DNA of 33,195 bases from DAIUFH01 sp036844705 (lineage in GTDB: Bacteria > Bacillota > Clostridia > Tissierellales > Tissierellaceae), in contig DAIUFH010000018.1 of assembly GCA_036844705.1 (NCBI GenBank), positions 1 to 33,195 on the forward strand, given 5' to 3'. The stretch's first letter is position 1; the number at the start of each line of letters is the position of its first letter. The notes under the pieces are model-generated. The model was not told where the DNA came from. It did no database searches and saw only the letters and a list, made by a program, of their open reading frames with translations. Below, piece by piece: positions 23,675-32,727 of this stretch. Both the position numbers and the translations under genes were made by a program.

Positions 23675-25031
23675 TTAATATTCCTCCCTTTTGTATCTTA
23701 AAAAACAATTGTAATGTTTCTAAATCTTCTGAAAGGCAAAATACAACTATTCTGTCTCCCGGTTTTATAACAGTATTCCCCTTAGGAATTATTACTTCTC
23801 CATGTCGGACTATTGAACCAATGATAATACCCTTTGGTAATTTCAACTCAGATAAAGTAGTATTGATAATTGGTAAATCCTTATCTATAATAATCTCTGT
23901 AACCTCTGCATCCCCGCCTAAAAGAAGCGAAACCGAGACTACCTTGCCTCCTCTGATGAACTTTAATATGTTGCTAGCAGTTATATAAATAGGGTTCACT
24001 GCTACGTCAACACCTATTCTATCGATTATTTTAGAGTAACTTGGTCTGCTTATCTTGGAAATAGTTTTAGGTACACCAGCTTGTTTAGCCATCAATGCCA
24101 TAAGCAAATTTTCCTCATCAAATCCCGTTACTCCAACTAAGGCATCCATAGTTGACAAAGACTCTTCCTCCAATAGATGTATATCTGTTCCATCGCCATG
24201 GATGACCAAGACATCATCCAAAAGCTCACATAATTCAACACATCTATCTTTATCCTGTTCAATTATAGTAACCTGTATCTTGGCTTTAGAAAGCTTATCT
24301 GCCAAATAATATCCGATATTTCCTCCCCCAAGAATCATGACCTTACTTACTGTTTTCTTATAATAATCGTCTATAAAGTGCTTGCTTACCTTTTCGATTT
24401 CTTCACTTTTTCCTATTATATAGATAACATCACCTTCCAATAGTTCAGTAGTACCATCTGGAATTATGATTACACCATTTCGTGAGATTGCGGTTATCAA
24501 TAGCTTTTCAAATCCTTGCAGATTCTTAATCATCTTTCCAATGAATTCCTCATCATGGTGTATGTTAAAATCTATCATTTGTACCTTACCACTTGCATAG
24601 TCCCCAGTATTAAAACCATAGCTTTTAAGCAAATACTTTGCAATGGATGTTGCAGTAGCCAAATCCGGATTGATGGTATGATCAATTCCCATCTCAGCCT
24701 TTATAAAATCCAATTGCTTCATGTATTCAGGATTTCTAATTCTGGCTATAGTTTGTTTACATCCTAGCTTCTTGGCTAAAGTACAGATTACAGTATTGGT
24801 TTCATCACTGTCCGTACATGCCACCAACAAATCTGTCTTATCTACATTCACTTCCCTTAGAGCTCTAATATCTATTCCATTTGCAACAACAGTTAAGACA
24901 TCCATGTGCTCATTAATTCTGTCAATAACCTTCGAGTTATCATCAATTAAAGTAACATCGATATTTTCAGAAACAAGAGCCTCTCCTAGCTTCTGTCCTA
25001 GTTTTCCTGCGCCAACAATTACTACTTTCAA
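23625..25031 (-). CDS. trkA: Trk potassium uptake regulatory subunit TrkA
   Basis: The 468-residue cytoplasmic protein has two tandem RCK units, each a Rossmann domain (VGAGKLGQKLG at the start; LGGGNIGYYLADKL near the middle) followed by a TrkA-C domain (EFIGKMI..., IINTTLSELKLPKGI). It binds nucleotide and controls TrkH. TTG at 25031 is chosen because GAGGTG lies six bases before it and the product then begins MKVVIVGAGK. A GTG three codons upstream is part of that ribosome binding site. A terminator hairpin lies in the leader. Confidence 0.94.
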   Translation of the reverse strand: MKVVIVGAGKLGQKLGEALVSENIDVTLIDDNSKVIDRINEHMDVLTVVANGIDIRALREVNVDKTDLLVACTDSDETNTVICTLAKKLGCKQTIARIRNPEYMKQLDFIKAEMGIDHTINPDLATATSIAKYLLKSYGFNTGDYASGKVQMIDFNIHHDEEFIGKMIKNLQGFEKLLITAISRNGVIIIPDGTTELLEGDVIYIIGKSEEIEKVSKHFIDDYYKKTVSKVMILGGGNIGYYLADKLSKAKIQVTIIEQDKDRCVELCELLDDVLVIHGDGTDIHLLEEESLSTMDALVGVTGFDEENLLMALMAKQAGVPKTISKISRPSYSKIIDRIGVDVAVNPIYITASNILKFIRGGKVVSVSLLLGGDAEVTEIIIDKDLPIINTTLSELKLPKGIIIGSIVRHGEVIIPKGNTVIKPGDRIVVFCLSEDLETLQLFFKIQKGGILSELWNRAKGTREHSDN

Positions 25032-25066
25032 TTTTTTCACCTCTAAGCTAAATATAGCAAATTTTT

Positions 25067-25122
25067 AAAAAAAATAATACCCCAATTCATAAAATATTGG
25101 GGTTAGTTACCTACCTAACTAA
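25067..25122 (-). promoter_or_regulatory. Leader hairpins with intrinsic terminator upstream of trkA
   Basis: On the minus strand, hairpin TTAGTTA/TAACTAA (25122-25116 with 25109-25103) is immediately followed by CCCCAAT/ATTGGGG (25102-25096 with 25086-25080), then U8 at 25074-25067. The terminator lies after a promoter at 25182-25210 and about 40 bases before the trkA start, in the same direction. It could be an attenuator, or the end of transcripts coming from the ligase genes. No ydaO (c-di-AMP) core was recognised. Confidence 0.6.
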
Positions 25123-25181
25123 TCTTGTTCTTAACATTAGTATTAACTATTATCACTAATTCTATAAGATAAGCAATAATT

Positions 25182-25210
25182 ATTGTAGCAACTATTATTA
25201 AAAATTGCAA
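25182..25210 (-). promoter_or_regulatory. Promoter upstream of trkA-trkH
   Basis: TTGCAA (25210-25205) and TACAAT (25187-25182), 17 bases apart on the minus strand, would start transcription near 25175 and give a leader of about 145 bases containing the two hairpins. Confidence 0.6.
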
Positions 25211-25222
25211 GTAGTTAATTTC

Positions 25223-25290
25223 AATTCACAATACACAGTTCACAGTTCACAATTAAAACCAGAGATTCCTCGACTACACTCGGAATGGCA
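25223..25290. repeat. Degenerate palindromic repeat (copy D)
   Basis: AATTCACA and GTTCACA units (25223-25254) match the terminal repeats of copy A. AGAGATTCCTCG and ACTCGGAATGGCA (25261-25290) match its core. The opposite terminal repeat is missing. Like copy A it ends within a few bases of a stop codon, here the one of the ATP-grasp gene. Confidence 0.55.
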
Positions 25291-25292
25291 AA

Positions 25293-26615
25293 CTATCTTT
25301 TTACTAAAATATTTGGTAAGGTATAGTAATTCGTAATACCTGATATTATGTTGCTTTTACTTATTCTTGTATAGATGCCTGCGAACTTTTCTTTATATAT
25401 GAATAAACCTACTATGCTTTTAAATTTCTCTATACTGGGTTTACCATCATTAAATACTATATGTTCTCTTAAATAAGGTTCACAAAATTCCTGATAGATA
25501 TAATCCTTATTCCATACCTCTTTCAATCTCTTTTCCCATTCTTCAAATGATACATCTTTACCAACAAATACTCCTTGAGATGCATTCAAATCCATAGGTT
25601 TCATGATGTATTTGTCCTTATCATTTAAAACTAATTCAAAGACCTGATTATCTCCACTAAATATTCCCGTAAACGGTATATGTTTTTTTACAAATTCCTG
25701 TTCATCTTTATCTAGTAATTCAAGTGTATCTTTGTCATGTAGAATCTTAAATATAATTTTATTGTGAACAACTTGTGATCTTATGGAACCAATACAACAG
25801 AAAGCCTTATTTTTATATGCCTCAATAAAATCTGGAATCTGATCTACCTTGTCAATAAGCTCAAACGTTACTATTCTTCTGTACACTAAATCTATTCTGT
25901 AATCATCCTTATAAAGCTTACCATCTCTATATGTAAGCTCTCGCGGATCTGCTATTATACAATTGTAACCCTTCTTAACATATGACTTTTTGAATTCTTC
26001 AAATTCTGCAGATGTACCACTTTCTACAAAGTCTACAATAGCTACATTTGGATTATCATCATTTGGAGCATACTTTTTATATATTTCAATGCTATCATCA
26101 ACCCAAGAATCTATAAGCTCAAAGTAATCCAAATTATATATTGAACCAAAATCCTTCAATGCTTTTGTACCAAGCAAAATCTTTCCTATTGTGTTGTCCT
26201 CATTCATAGCTGATGAGCCATCTGTATTTATCTCACAAAATTTGAAATTTTCGATGTTATTATAAAATATATCAAACCGTCCTATAGGAACATTGATATC
26301 ATATCCATTATCTACTTGTATTAGCTCCTCTATTAGCTTTGGAAATTTAAACTTTTTTCTAAAATTTGCATCAGAAACATATTTATCTGTAACCTTATTT
26401 GTAATAGAGATTATTACTTCACTTATTTTATTAAAATTTTCTATATCATCCTCTGAAAAAAGCATTGGATGATATAGAAATGGAACGGGTTTTCCCTTGT
26501 ACTTAGCATTTGAATTTGCAACCTTCTCCACTGTAAGCTCATAATCCTTAGAATACTCTTCTGGATTACTAAGTATTAAATCAATATATTCCCTGTTTAT
26601 TTCAGATACATTCAT
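25293..26615 (-). CDS. ATP-grasp ligase, glutathionylspermidine-synthase-like, partner of glutamate-cysteine ligase
   Basis: The 440-residue soluble protein has FCEINTDGSSAMNED, resembling the EIN-D segment of glutathionylspermidine synthase-type ATP-grasp enzymes. YIMKPMDLNASQGVFVGKD is the probable ATP-binding lysine and glycine-rich loop, and YQEFCEPYLREHIVF a later metal/ATP strand. It does not look like GshB. ATG lies 4 bases after the glutamate-cysteine ligase stop, with AAAGGGGTGAG overlapping that end. By context it probably adds a second residue or amine to gamma-glutamylcysteine; the acceptor is unknown. Confidence 0.75.
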   Translation of the reverse strand: MNVSEINREYIDLILSNPEEYSKDYELTVEKVANSNAKYKGKPVPFLYHPMLFSEDDIENFNKISEVIISITNKVTDKYVSDANFRKKFKFPKLIEELIQVDNGYDINVPIGRFDIFYNNIENFKFCEINTDGSSAMNEDNTIGKILLGTKALKDFGSIYNLDYFELIDSWVDDSIEIYKKYAPNDDNPNVAIVDFVESGTSAEFEEFKKSYVKKGYNCIIADPRELTYRDGKLYKDDYRIDLVYRRIVTFELIDKVDQIPDFIEAYKNKAFCCIGSIRSQVVHNKIIFKILHDKDTLELLDKDEQEFVKKHIPFTGIFSGDNQVFELVLNDKDKYIMKPMDLNASQGVFVGKDVSFEEWEKRLKEVWNKDYIYQEFCEPYLREHIVFNDGKPSIEKFKSIVGLFIYKEKFAGIYTRISKSNIISGITNYYTLPNILVKR

Positions 26616-26619
26616 TTTC

Positions 26620-27918
26620 TCACCCCTTTATAACGTTGTTTAATAAACACCAATTCAATGCTGCCTTCTTTCCTTCGGCTTCTCCTTCTTTAGTTATTGA
26701 ATAAGGATTTTTCCCTTCATTGAGCATTGTCTCCAGCGGAAGGATATAATGAACTTCTTCAGAATCAAGACCTTCCTTAGCTAACTGAACTACAATTTTA
26801 CCCATATCCAATAAACTCTTTCCCTTATACTTAGCTCTAAGCCCTAAATCCATCATTTCATGTTTCACCTTTACAACTTCTTCCTCATTTATATCTTCAA
26901 TTAATTCATATGCTTTGTTTAAACTCTCCTGATTATAGATGATTCCCTTCCACATGGCTATTACTGCGAAGTTTAAAGGATATGGTACCGCATCCATCAT
27001 ACGTATCTCCATAAACCTCTTTGTTCTCACATCCGGGAAAAACATAGTCAAAAAGTGCTCTAATTCCTCAATTTTATAATTGTCAGGATCCAAGATATCC
27101 TTTACTTTTTTATCACCAGTTGATTTTGCAATCCCATCTTTTATTTCTAAAATTGGAGGATTATTCAATATATAATCTGCATATTTTTCATATCCAAAAT
27201 CATCATCTAAAGCACCGGGAACTATACCCGACCTATCCTTATCTGTATTTTCCCAAATAAAAGCTCTTACCGCATGCTCATTCCTAATTTCACCTTCAAA
27301 ATACCTAGCATTTTCAAATACTGCATACATCACAGGCGATAATGCACTAATTACACGATATTTTTTCCTATAATCTTCCTCATTTAAATAATCTACAGAT
27401 ACTTGTAATGCAGCTGTACCCTTCATCATATTATGTGCATGAGTTCCGGTTTTCTTAAAATAATTAAACATAAAATCGTATCTTTTTTTAGGTAATATCT
27501 TTATTTCATCTATTCTAGTAATAGGATGATATCCCGTAGCCATAAGCCCTTGTCCCTTTGACTCCAACAATGGTATCATTTCATTAAGAAAATCAAAATA
27601 TTCTGCTTCAATATCCTTTATATTGTATTGAGCTTCTAGACTTAACTCAAACTGACTTCCAGGCTCTAGTGTAATTGTTTTTTTACCTTTACTTGCCCCA
27701 AGAATAAATTCACCTTCATAATATCCGGTCCAACCATTTTTTTCAAGATCTTTAAGTGTTTCAGCTACACCATTTTCATCATAATATGTAATGGTTCTTA
27801 AGGTTTCTTTATCTATTATAAAATGTTCAAATTCTATGCCTAATCTTAAATTGTCATTTTTCTTTTCTCCACCTTTGATATAGTTAATTACCTCTTCTTT
27901 CTGTTTCAGATAATCCAC
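26620..27918 (-). CDS. Glutamate-cysteine ligase (GCS2/plant-type family)
   Basis: The 432-residue protein has the family's GIEFEHFI segment, TLEPGSQFELSLEAQ (glutamate and metal binding), KTGTHAHNMMKGTAALQVSVDY-type block around residue 170, and FMEIRMMDAVPYP. It catalyses ATP-dependent formation of gamma-glutamylcysteine. The start is GTG with AGGGAG eight bases upstream. It sits in line with an ATP-grasp ligase and downstream of a COG2509 flavoprotein. EgtA-like use cannot be excluded, but no other ergothioneine gene is present. Confidence 0.85.
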   Translation of the reverse strand: MDYLKQKEEVINYIKGGEKKNDNLRLGIEFEHFIIDKETLRTITYYDENGVAETLKDLEKNGWTGYYEGEFILGASKGKKTITLEPGSQFELSLEAQYNIKDIEAEYFDFLNEMIPLLESKGQGLMATGYHPITRIDEIKILPKKRYDFMFNYFKKTGTHAHNMMKGTAALQVSVDYLNEEDYRKKYRVISALSPVMYAVFENARYFEGEIRNEHAVRAFIWENTDKDRSGIVPGALDDDFGYEKYADYILNNPPILEIKDGIAKSTGDKKVKDILDPDNYKIEELEHFLTMFFPDVRTKRFMEIRMMDAVPYPLNFAVIAMWKGIIYNQESLNKAYELIEDINEEEVVKVKHEMMDLGLRAKYKGKSLLDMGKIVVQLAKEGLDSEEVHYILPLETMLNEGKNPYSITKEGEAEGKKAALNWCLLNNVIKG

Positions 27919-27998
27919 AATAACATCTCCCTACGATATATTTCACGGCTTTTGATTATATACCCACTTAAGCTTTAGTAAAACTCACAGTAGTTTCT

Positions 27999-29573
27999 TT
28001 ACAATATAATCTGTTCTACAACCCTTATTCCATCAACTGCAGCAGAAATAATTCCTCCTGCATATCCGGCACCTTCTCCTATAGGGTATATTCCCTTTAT
28101 ATTCGATTGCATTGATTCATCTCTTTGAATCCTGATTGGAGATGAACTTCTTGTTTCAACCCCAGTCATAACTGCATTTGGATCTGCAAACCCTTTTATC
28201 TTTGTATCGAATAGAACCAATGCTTTTTTAATTGTATCAATTACGTAATCTGGCAAACATAGCCTTAAATCTGTCATTGTAACCCCTGGTTTATAAGAGG
28301 GGTTTATTTCACCTATGTTTTCAGATGGAACATCATTTAAAAAGTCTCCAACTTTTTGAGCTGGTGCATTGTAATTACTTCCTCCAGCTTCAAATGCAAG
28401 TTTTTCCCACTTTCTTTGAAACTCTACACCCGCTAAAGGATAATTACTGCCATAATCCTCAGGACCCACTCCTACTAGTAGTGCACTATTTGCATTCTCC
28501 TTATTTCTAGCATGTTCACTCATTCCATTTGTTACTACCATGTTCTCTTCCGATGAAGCTGCTACTACTACACCTCCGGGACACATACAAAATGTATATG
28601 CTGACCTTGAATTATCGAAATGGCCTGATAGCTTATAATCAGCGGCCCCAAGCTTTTTATGATTAGCGTATTGTCCATATTGCCTTTCGTTGATTAATGC
28701 TTGTGGGTGTTCAATTCTTACTCCTATGGAAAAGCCTTTCTGATTAATTTCAAGTCCTTTTTTATATAGCATATCAAATGTGTCACGAGCACTATGACCT
28801 AAAGCTAAAAGTACTTTATCACATCTTATGATTTCTTTATTATTGACCTCAAGTCCTACGACCCCATTTCCTTCAACAACAATATCAGTTACCTTGCTGG
28901 AGAATCTAACCTCTCCTCCTAGAGAAATTATTTTATTTCTGATATTTTTTACTACAGTTCGTAGTATATCAGTTCCTATATGGGGCTTGTTCAAATATAG
29001 TATTTCTTCTGGAGCTCCTGCAGCAACAAACTCCTCTAATACCTTTCTACATCTGGGATCCTTAATAAGGGTCGTCAGCTTACCATCAGAAAATGTTCCA
29101 GCTCCACCTTCTCCAAATTGTACATTAGATTCAGCATTTAGTTTCCCAGTATTCCAGAACTTTTCAACATCCCTTGCCCTGTCATCAACTGCCTTCCCCC
29201 TTTCTAAAATAATAGGTTTAAGGCCAATTTGAGCTAAAATCAAACCTGCAAACAAGCCTGCGGGACCAAATCCTACAACTACAGGTCTTATAAAATTTTG
29301 TGGAGCAAGATTTTTATATTCAAAATTTAATTCAGGAGTTTTGATAATTCCTTTTTTACTAAATTTCTTTAAAATAATCTCTTCATTTTTAACTTCGATA
29401 TCGACTACATAAACAAAATGTATTTCATTTTTCTTCCTTGCATCAATGGATTTCTTAAATATCATATATTTAAGTATATCCTCTTCTGGAATATGCAGTT
29501 TCTTAGATATTTCCTTTTTCAACAATTTCTCATCCATATCTAAAGACAATTTAATCTCAGGTATTCTTAACAT
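27999..29573 (-). CDS. FAD-dependent oxidoreductase of the COG2509 family
   Basis: The 524-residue flavoprotein has an N-terminal domain of about 90 residues, then VVVGFGPAGLFAGLILAQ (FAD-binding Rossmann loop), ILERG, and FGEGGAGTFSDGKLTTLI, the family hallmark. A late GEGAGYAGGIISAAVDG closes the FAD site. The family is largely uncharacterised. ATG behind AAGGTGAG. Distances on either side (about 80 bases to the glutamate-cysteine ligase and 20 to the CDF gene) allow one transcript. A redox link to the thiol genes is possible but not shown. Confidence 0.85.
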   Translation of the reverse strand: MLRIPEIKLSLDMDEKLLKKEISKKLHIPEEDILKYMIFKKSIDARKKNEIHFVYVVDIEVKNEEIILKKFSKKGIIKTPELNFEYKNLAPQNFIRPVVVGFGPAGLFAGLILAQIGLKPIILERGKAVDDRARDVEKFWNTGKLNAESNVQFGEGGAGTFSDGKLTTLIKDPRCRKVLEEFVAAGAPEEILYLNKPHIGTDILRTVVKNIRNKIISLGGEVRFSSKVTDIVVEGNGVVGLEVNNKEIIRCDKVLLALGHSARDTFDMLYKKGLEINQKGFSIGVRIEHPQALINERQYGQYANHKKLGAADYKLSGHFDNSRSAYTFCMCPGGVVVAASSEENMVVTNGMSEHARNKENANSALLVGVGPEDYGSNYPLAGVEFQRKWEKLAFEAGGSNYNAPAQKVGDFLNDVPSENIGEINPSYKPGVTMTDLRLCLPDYVIDTIKKALVLFDTKIKGFADPNAVMTGVETRSSSPIRIQRDESMQSNIKGIYPIGEGAGYAGGIISAAVDGIRVVEQIIL

Positions 29574-29592
29574 TATCTCACCTTACGTTCCC

Positions 29593-30765
29593 TTAATATT
29601 CAATATCTACAATAACATTACAATTCATATTTTTATATCTATTTACTATTTCTTTTTCAATTTCTTCTTTTATAATTTCATCGGTAGTATTTTTACTCAT
29701 CTTGTTGCCATTTACAACTAGATGAAACTCTATTGTTTTTTCATTATTGTTTTCAAGAATTTGAAAATCATGAATTGATTTTATAGCAGGATTCTCTTTA
29801 AGAATCTCCTTTACCTCTTTTCTCAACTGATATCTTTCCTTAGATTCCGGTCCCAATGGATCCATATGAACAACAAGTGTAAGATTATATTGCTCTCCTA
29901 TTTCCCTTTCCATACTATCAATAACATCATGTATTGTAATATTATCTATATAAGCAGGGAATTCTACATCAATAGTAGCCATAGTTCTCCCTACCCCATA
30001 AGTATGTACAACTAAGTCATGTGCTCCTGTTATATGCTCATAGTTTAAAACATCATCATATATGGATTTGATAAGTCCTTCATTTGGAGCCTCTCCTATA
30101 AGTGGACTTATTGTATCCTTCACTAGATTAAAACCATTATACATAATAAGTAATGAAACTAATATTCCCATAAATCCATCTATAGGTAGAGCTGTATATC
30201 TTCCTATGACTATTGACACTACAACTACAGATGTTGTCAAAACATCTCCTAGAGCATCGCTTGATGTTGCCTTCAACACAGAAGAATCTATTTTTTGCCC
30301 AAGATCCTTATAGAAGATACTTAGCCATATCTTAACACTTATTGATATTATCAATATTATAAATGAAAAAATTTCAAACTTTACCGCAAGAGGATTTACT
30401 ATCCTTTTATATGAGGTTTGAATAAATTGAAATCCTACTAATATTACCATAAAAGCCACCATAAGTGCAGTAATATATTCTATCCTTCCATGACCATATG
30501 GATGTTCCTTATCAGCAGGCATATTTGAAAGTTTAAACCCAATTATTGAAATTATAGAGGATGCAGCATCTGATAAATTGTTGATACCGTCTGCTGTTAC
30601 ACTTATAGATGATATCAAAAAACCTATTGTAAGTTTAAGTACAGATAATAGTACATTTGCAATAAGCCCTACAAAACTTGCAAGATATCCTACCTTTACC
30701 CTTGTATTTTTATCATTTAAATTGTTATCCTTTGTTACTAATCCTAGCAAGTAATTTGTTAACAA
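29593..30765 (-). CDS. Cation diffusion facilitator (CDF) metal exporter
   Basis: The 390-residue membrane protein has TADGINNLSDAASSIISIIG and DKEHPYGHGRIEYI, the metal site DxxxD and HxxxH-type segments of CDF transporters, with about six membrane spans. It has a long cytoplasmic C-terminal region with the CDF-type ferredoxin-like domain (DLVVHTYGVG...VDVEF) plus roughly 90 further residues. It exports divalent metal (Zn, Fe, Mn or Co; not resolvable here). The start is TTG, with GGAGG eight bases upstream. A palindrome ATATCTAAAGATAT (about 30822-30835) in its promoter region could bind a metal regulator. Confidence 0.88.
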   Translation of the reverse strand: MLTNYLLGLVTKDNNLNDKNTRVKVGYLASFVGLIANVLLSVLKLTIGFLISSISVTADGINNLSDAASSIISIIGFKLSNMPADKEHPYGHGRIEYITALMVAFMVILVGFQFIQTSYKRIVNPLAVKFEIFSFIILIISISVKIWLSIFYKDLGQKIDSSVLKATSSDALGDVLTTSVVVVSIVIGRYTALPIDGFMGILVSLLIMYNGFNLVKDTISPLIGEAPNEGLIKSIYDDVLNYEHITGAHDLVVHTYGVGRTMATIDVEFPAYIDNITIHDVIDSMEREIGEQYNLTLVVHMDPLGPESKERYQLRKEVKEILKENPAIKSIHDFQILENNNEKTIEFHLVVNGNKMSKNTTDEIIKEEIEKEIVNRYKNMNCNVIVDIEY

Positions 30766-30882
30766 TCATTTTTCCTCCAATTTATAATATAAATAGTATA
30801 ACCTTTATTATAGTATATCTTTAGATATTACCCTAATTTTATTAAAAACAACAAAAAAATGAAATGACTAAGCTACGCCGCG

Positions 30883-30912
30883 AAAAAGCAGAGTAAAATT
30901 TTACTCTGCTTT
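30883..30912 (-). terminator. Terminator of the ferric-siderophore transport operon
   Basis: A perfect 28-base palindrome (30885-30912), AAAGCAGAGTAAAA and its complement, has a U run on the minus strand (30887-30883). It lies 50 bases after the stop of the ATPase gene and separates the iron operon from the CDF gene. Confidence 0.85.
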
Positions 30913-30961
30913 CTAAAACTTAAATTTATCTTTAATAACATATTTTTATTTAGTTTTATAG

Positions 30962-31714
30962 CTAATAAATCGCTACTGGTCCATGAGGACCATTGATAAT
31001 TTCTATTTTTGTCTCAAAAATATCTGTCAACAGCTCTGAATCCATAACCTTTTCTACTGTTCCAAAAGCAGCAATTCGACCATCTTTCATAGCACAAATT
31101 CTATCAGAATATTTTGCTGCAAAATTTATATCATGCATAACGGTCAGGATTGTTCTTCCAAATTCATTAGCTGCATACCTTAAATGCTCCATCATTTGCA
31201 CAGAACGTGCAACATCAAGATTATTCAAGGGCTCATCTAAAAGTACATATTCTGTCTCTTGACACAAAACCATAGCTACATATGCCCTTTGCCTTTGACC
31301 ACCGGAAAGCTCATCTAAATATCTATTTTCTAAGTCAGTCAATCCTAAAAAATCAATATATTTAGAAATAATAGCCTCATCCTCTTTATTTAGTCTTCCT
31401 TTTGAATAAGGAAAACGTCCAAATCCAACTAATTGCCTAACAGTAAGTCGTGTTACAAAATGATTTTCTTGTCTTAAGATAGTCAAAATTTTTGCTAAAT
31501 TATCTGATTTTGATTCAGAAACATTCAAACTTGCTACCTTAATTTGTCCTTCATCCATATTCAAAAGTCTCCCAATCATCAAAAGTGTTGTAGACTTTCC
31601 GGCACCATTTGGTCCGATTAAAGAAGTAAGTCCGGCTTTAGGTATTTTTATATTCAAAGGTCCTATTTTCACCTCATCAGTATATGCCTTTTTCACATTA
31701 TCAATAATTATCAT
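30962..31714 (-). CDS. Ferric-siderophore ABC transporter ATP-binding protein
   Basis: The 250-residue FepC/YclP-type ATPase has Walker A GPNGAGKST, Q-loop in LRQENHFV, signature LSGGQRQRAYVA, Walker B YVLLDEPLNNLD and switch His in MHDINFAA. Start ATG overlaps the permease stop by 4 bases and has AAGGAAGGGG upstream. It is closest in layout to the FatDCE/YclNOP systems for catechol or citrate-type ferric siderophores. The binding-protein gene would lie outside the window or elsewhere. Confidence 0.9.
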   Translation of the reverse strand: MIIIDNVKKAYTDEVKIGPLNIKIPKAGLTSLIGPNGAGKSTTLLMIGRLLNMDEGQIKVASLNVSESKSDNLAKILTILRQENHFVTRLTVRQLVGFGRFPYSKGRLNKEDEAIISKYIDFLGLTDLENRYLDELSGGQRQRAYVAMVLCQETEYVLLDEPLNNLDVARSVQMMEHLRYAANEFGRTILTVMHDINFAAKYSDRICAMKDGRIAAFGTVEKVMDSELLTDIFETKIEIINGPHGPVAIY

Positions 31715-32727
31715 AAAGTCCCCTTCCTTAAAAGCACAGCTAAAAATGTTATTCCGCCAAATATTTCTATAATGATTGAAACCACACCCTGACCGCCAAA
31801 TATATGATACATAAAAAAATATGCACCTGTTATTATTAAAAACCCTATAGCAAGAGCCATTGGAAAAATATATCTGTGATCATAAGTCGGTGCTGCTTGA
31901 TAGCTCAAAGTTGCAACTAAAAACCCATAGAAAGTAAGCGGTCCAACCAAAGCCGTTGAAATTGACATCAAAACAGAAACCAATACAAGAGTATATATTA
32001 CACTTGATTTGTGATTAACTCCTAAAGAAGTACATACATCCTTTCCAAGTGACACTACATTCAAATTCTTAGAAAAAACAAGAAGAAATAATGCCGCAAT
32101 TATTACAATTGGAATTGCAACAGGAAAATATTCAGGATCTGCATTGTTGACAGAACCAAACAATCTTGCCAATAAAACATCAAACTCAGAGGGTGCAAGC
32201 AATTTTCTCATAAAAGTTGATAAAGATTTCAGCCCAGTTCCAATAATAACTCCAACTAAAAGCATAAGTTGTAGATCACCATATTTCCCAGAAAGCAACC
32301 ATCCATATAGTATTAAACACATCAAGACCATAGCAACAACTTGAAATAAAAATGATCCAACACCACTAAAATTTATAAATGTACTGGCACCAAAGAAAAA
32401 CATTGTACTAGTATGAATCGTTGAATAAAGTGCTTCAAATCCTAAAAGCGAAGGCGTTATGACCTTATTATTCGTAGCCGATTGAAAAGCAACAGTTGAT
32501 AAACTTTGACAAATTGCAGAGATAATCATTGTAACAAGAGCTACCAGCCTTCTTCTAACAACTGGGATAAAAGAGGGAGAACTTACCGGAACTGGATTAT
32601 TATAAACCAAAAGTCCATAGGAAGCGAGAACACCTAAAGCAATCAATGTTATCAACAAAATCCAATACCGTTTTTCTTCTTTTTTGGAACGAAAAGCTCC
32701 GGCTGATCTATTTTCCAATTCCATCAT
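31711..32727 (-). CDS. Ferric-siderophore ABC transporter permease (FecCD family, second)
   Basis: The 338-residue protein has about nine or ten membrane helices. Family segments are SLSTVAFQSATNNKVITPSLLGFEALY, split over two helices, GKDVCTSLGVNHKSSVIYT and ALVGPLTFYGFLVATLSYQ, the FecCD coupling and ligand-path regions. ATG-ATG start behind AAAGGAGG, overlapping the stop of the preceding permease by 4 bases. It pairs with that permease to form the channel. Confidence 0.9.
   Translation of the reverse strand: MMELENRSAGAFRSKKEEKRYWILLITLIALGVLASYGLLVYNNPVPVSSPSFIPVVRRRLVALVTMIISAICQSLSTVAFQSATNNKVITPSLLGFEALYSTIHTSTMFFFGASTFINFSGVGSFLFQVVAMVLMCLILYGWLLSGKYGDLQLMLLVGVIIGTGLKSLSTFMRKLLAPSEFDVLLARLFGSVNNADPEYFPVAIPIVIIAALFLLVFSKNLNVVSLGKDVCTSLGVNHKSSVIYTLVLVSVLMSISTALVGPLTFYGFLVATLSYQAAPTYDHRYIFPMALAIGFLIITGAYFFMYHIFGGQGVVSIIIEIFGGITFLAVLLRKGTL

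Noticed and set aside
25041..25180. c-di-AMP (ydaO) riboswitch before trkA
   Set aside because: The leader lacks the long GGG-rich conserved core of that class. Only simple hairpins are visible.
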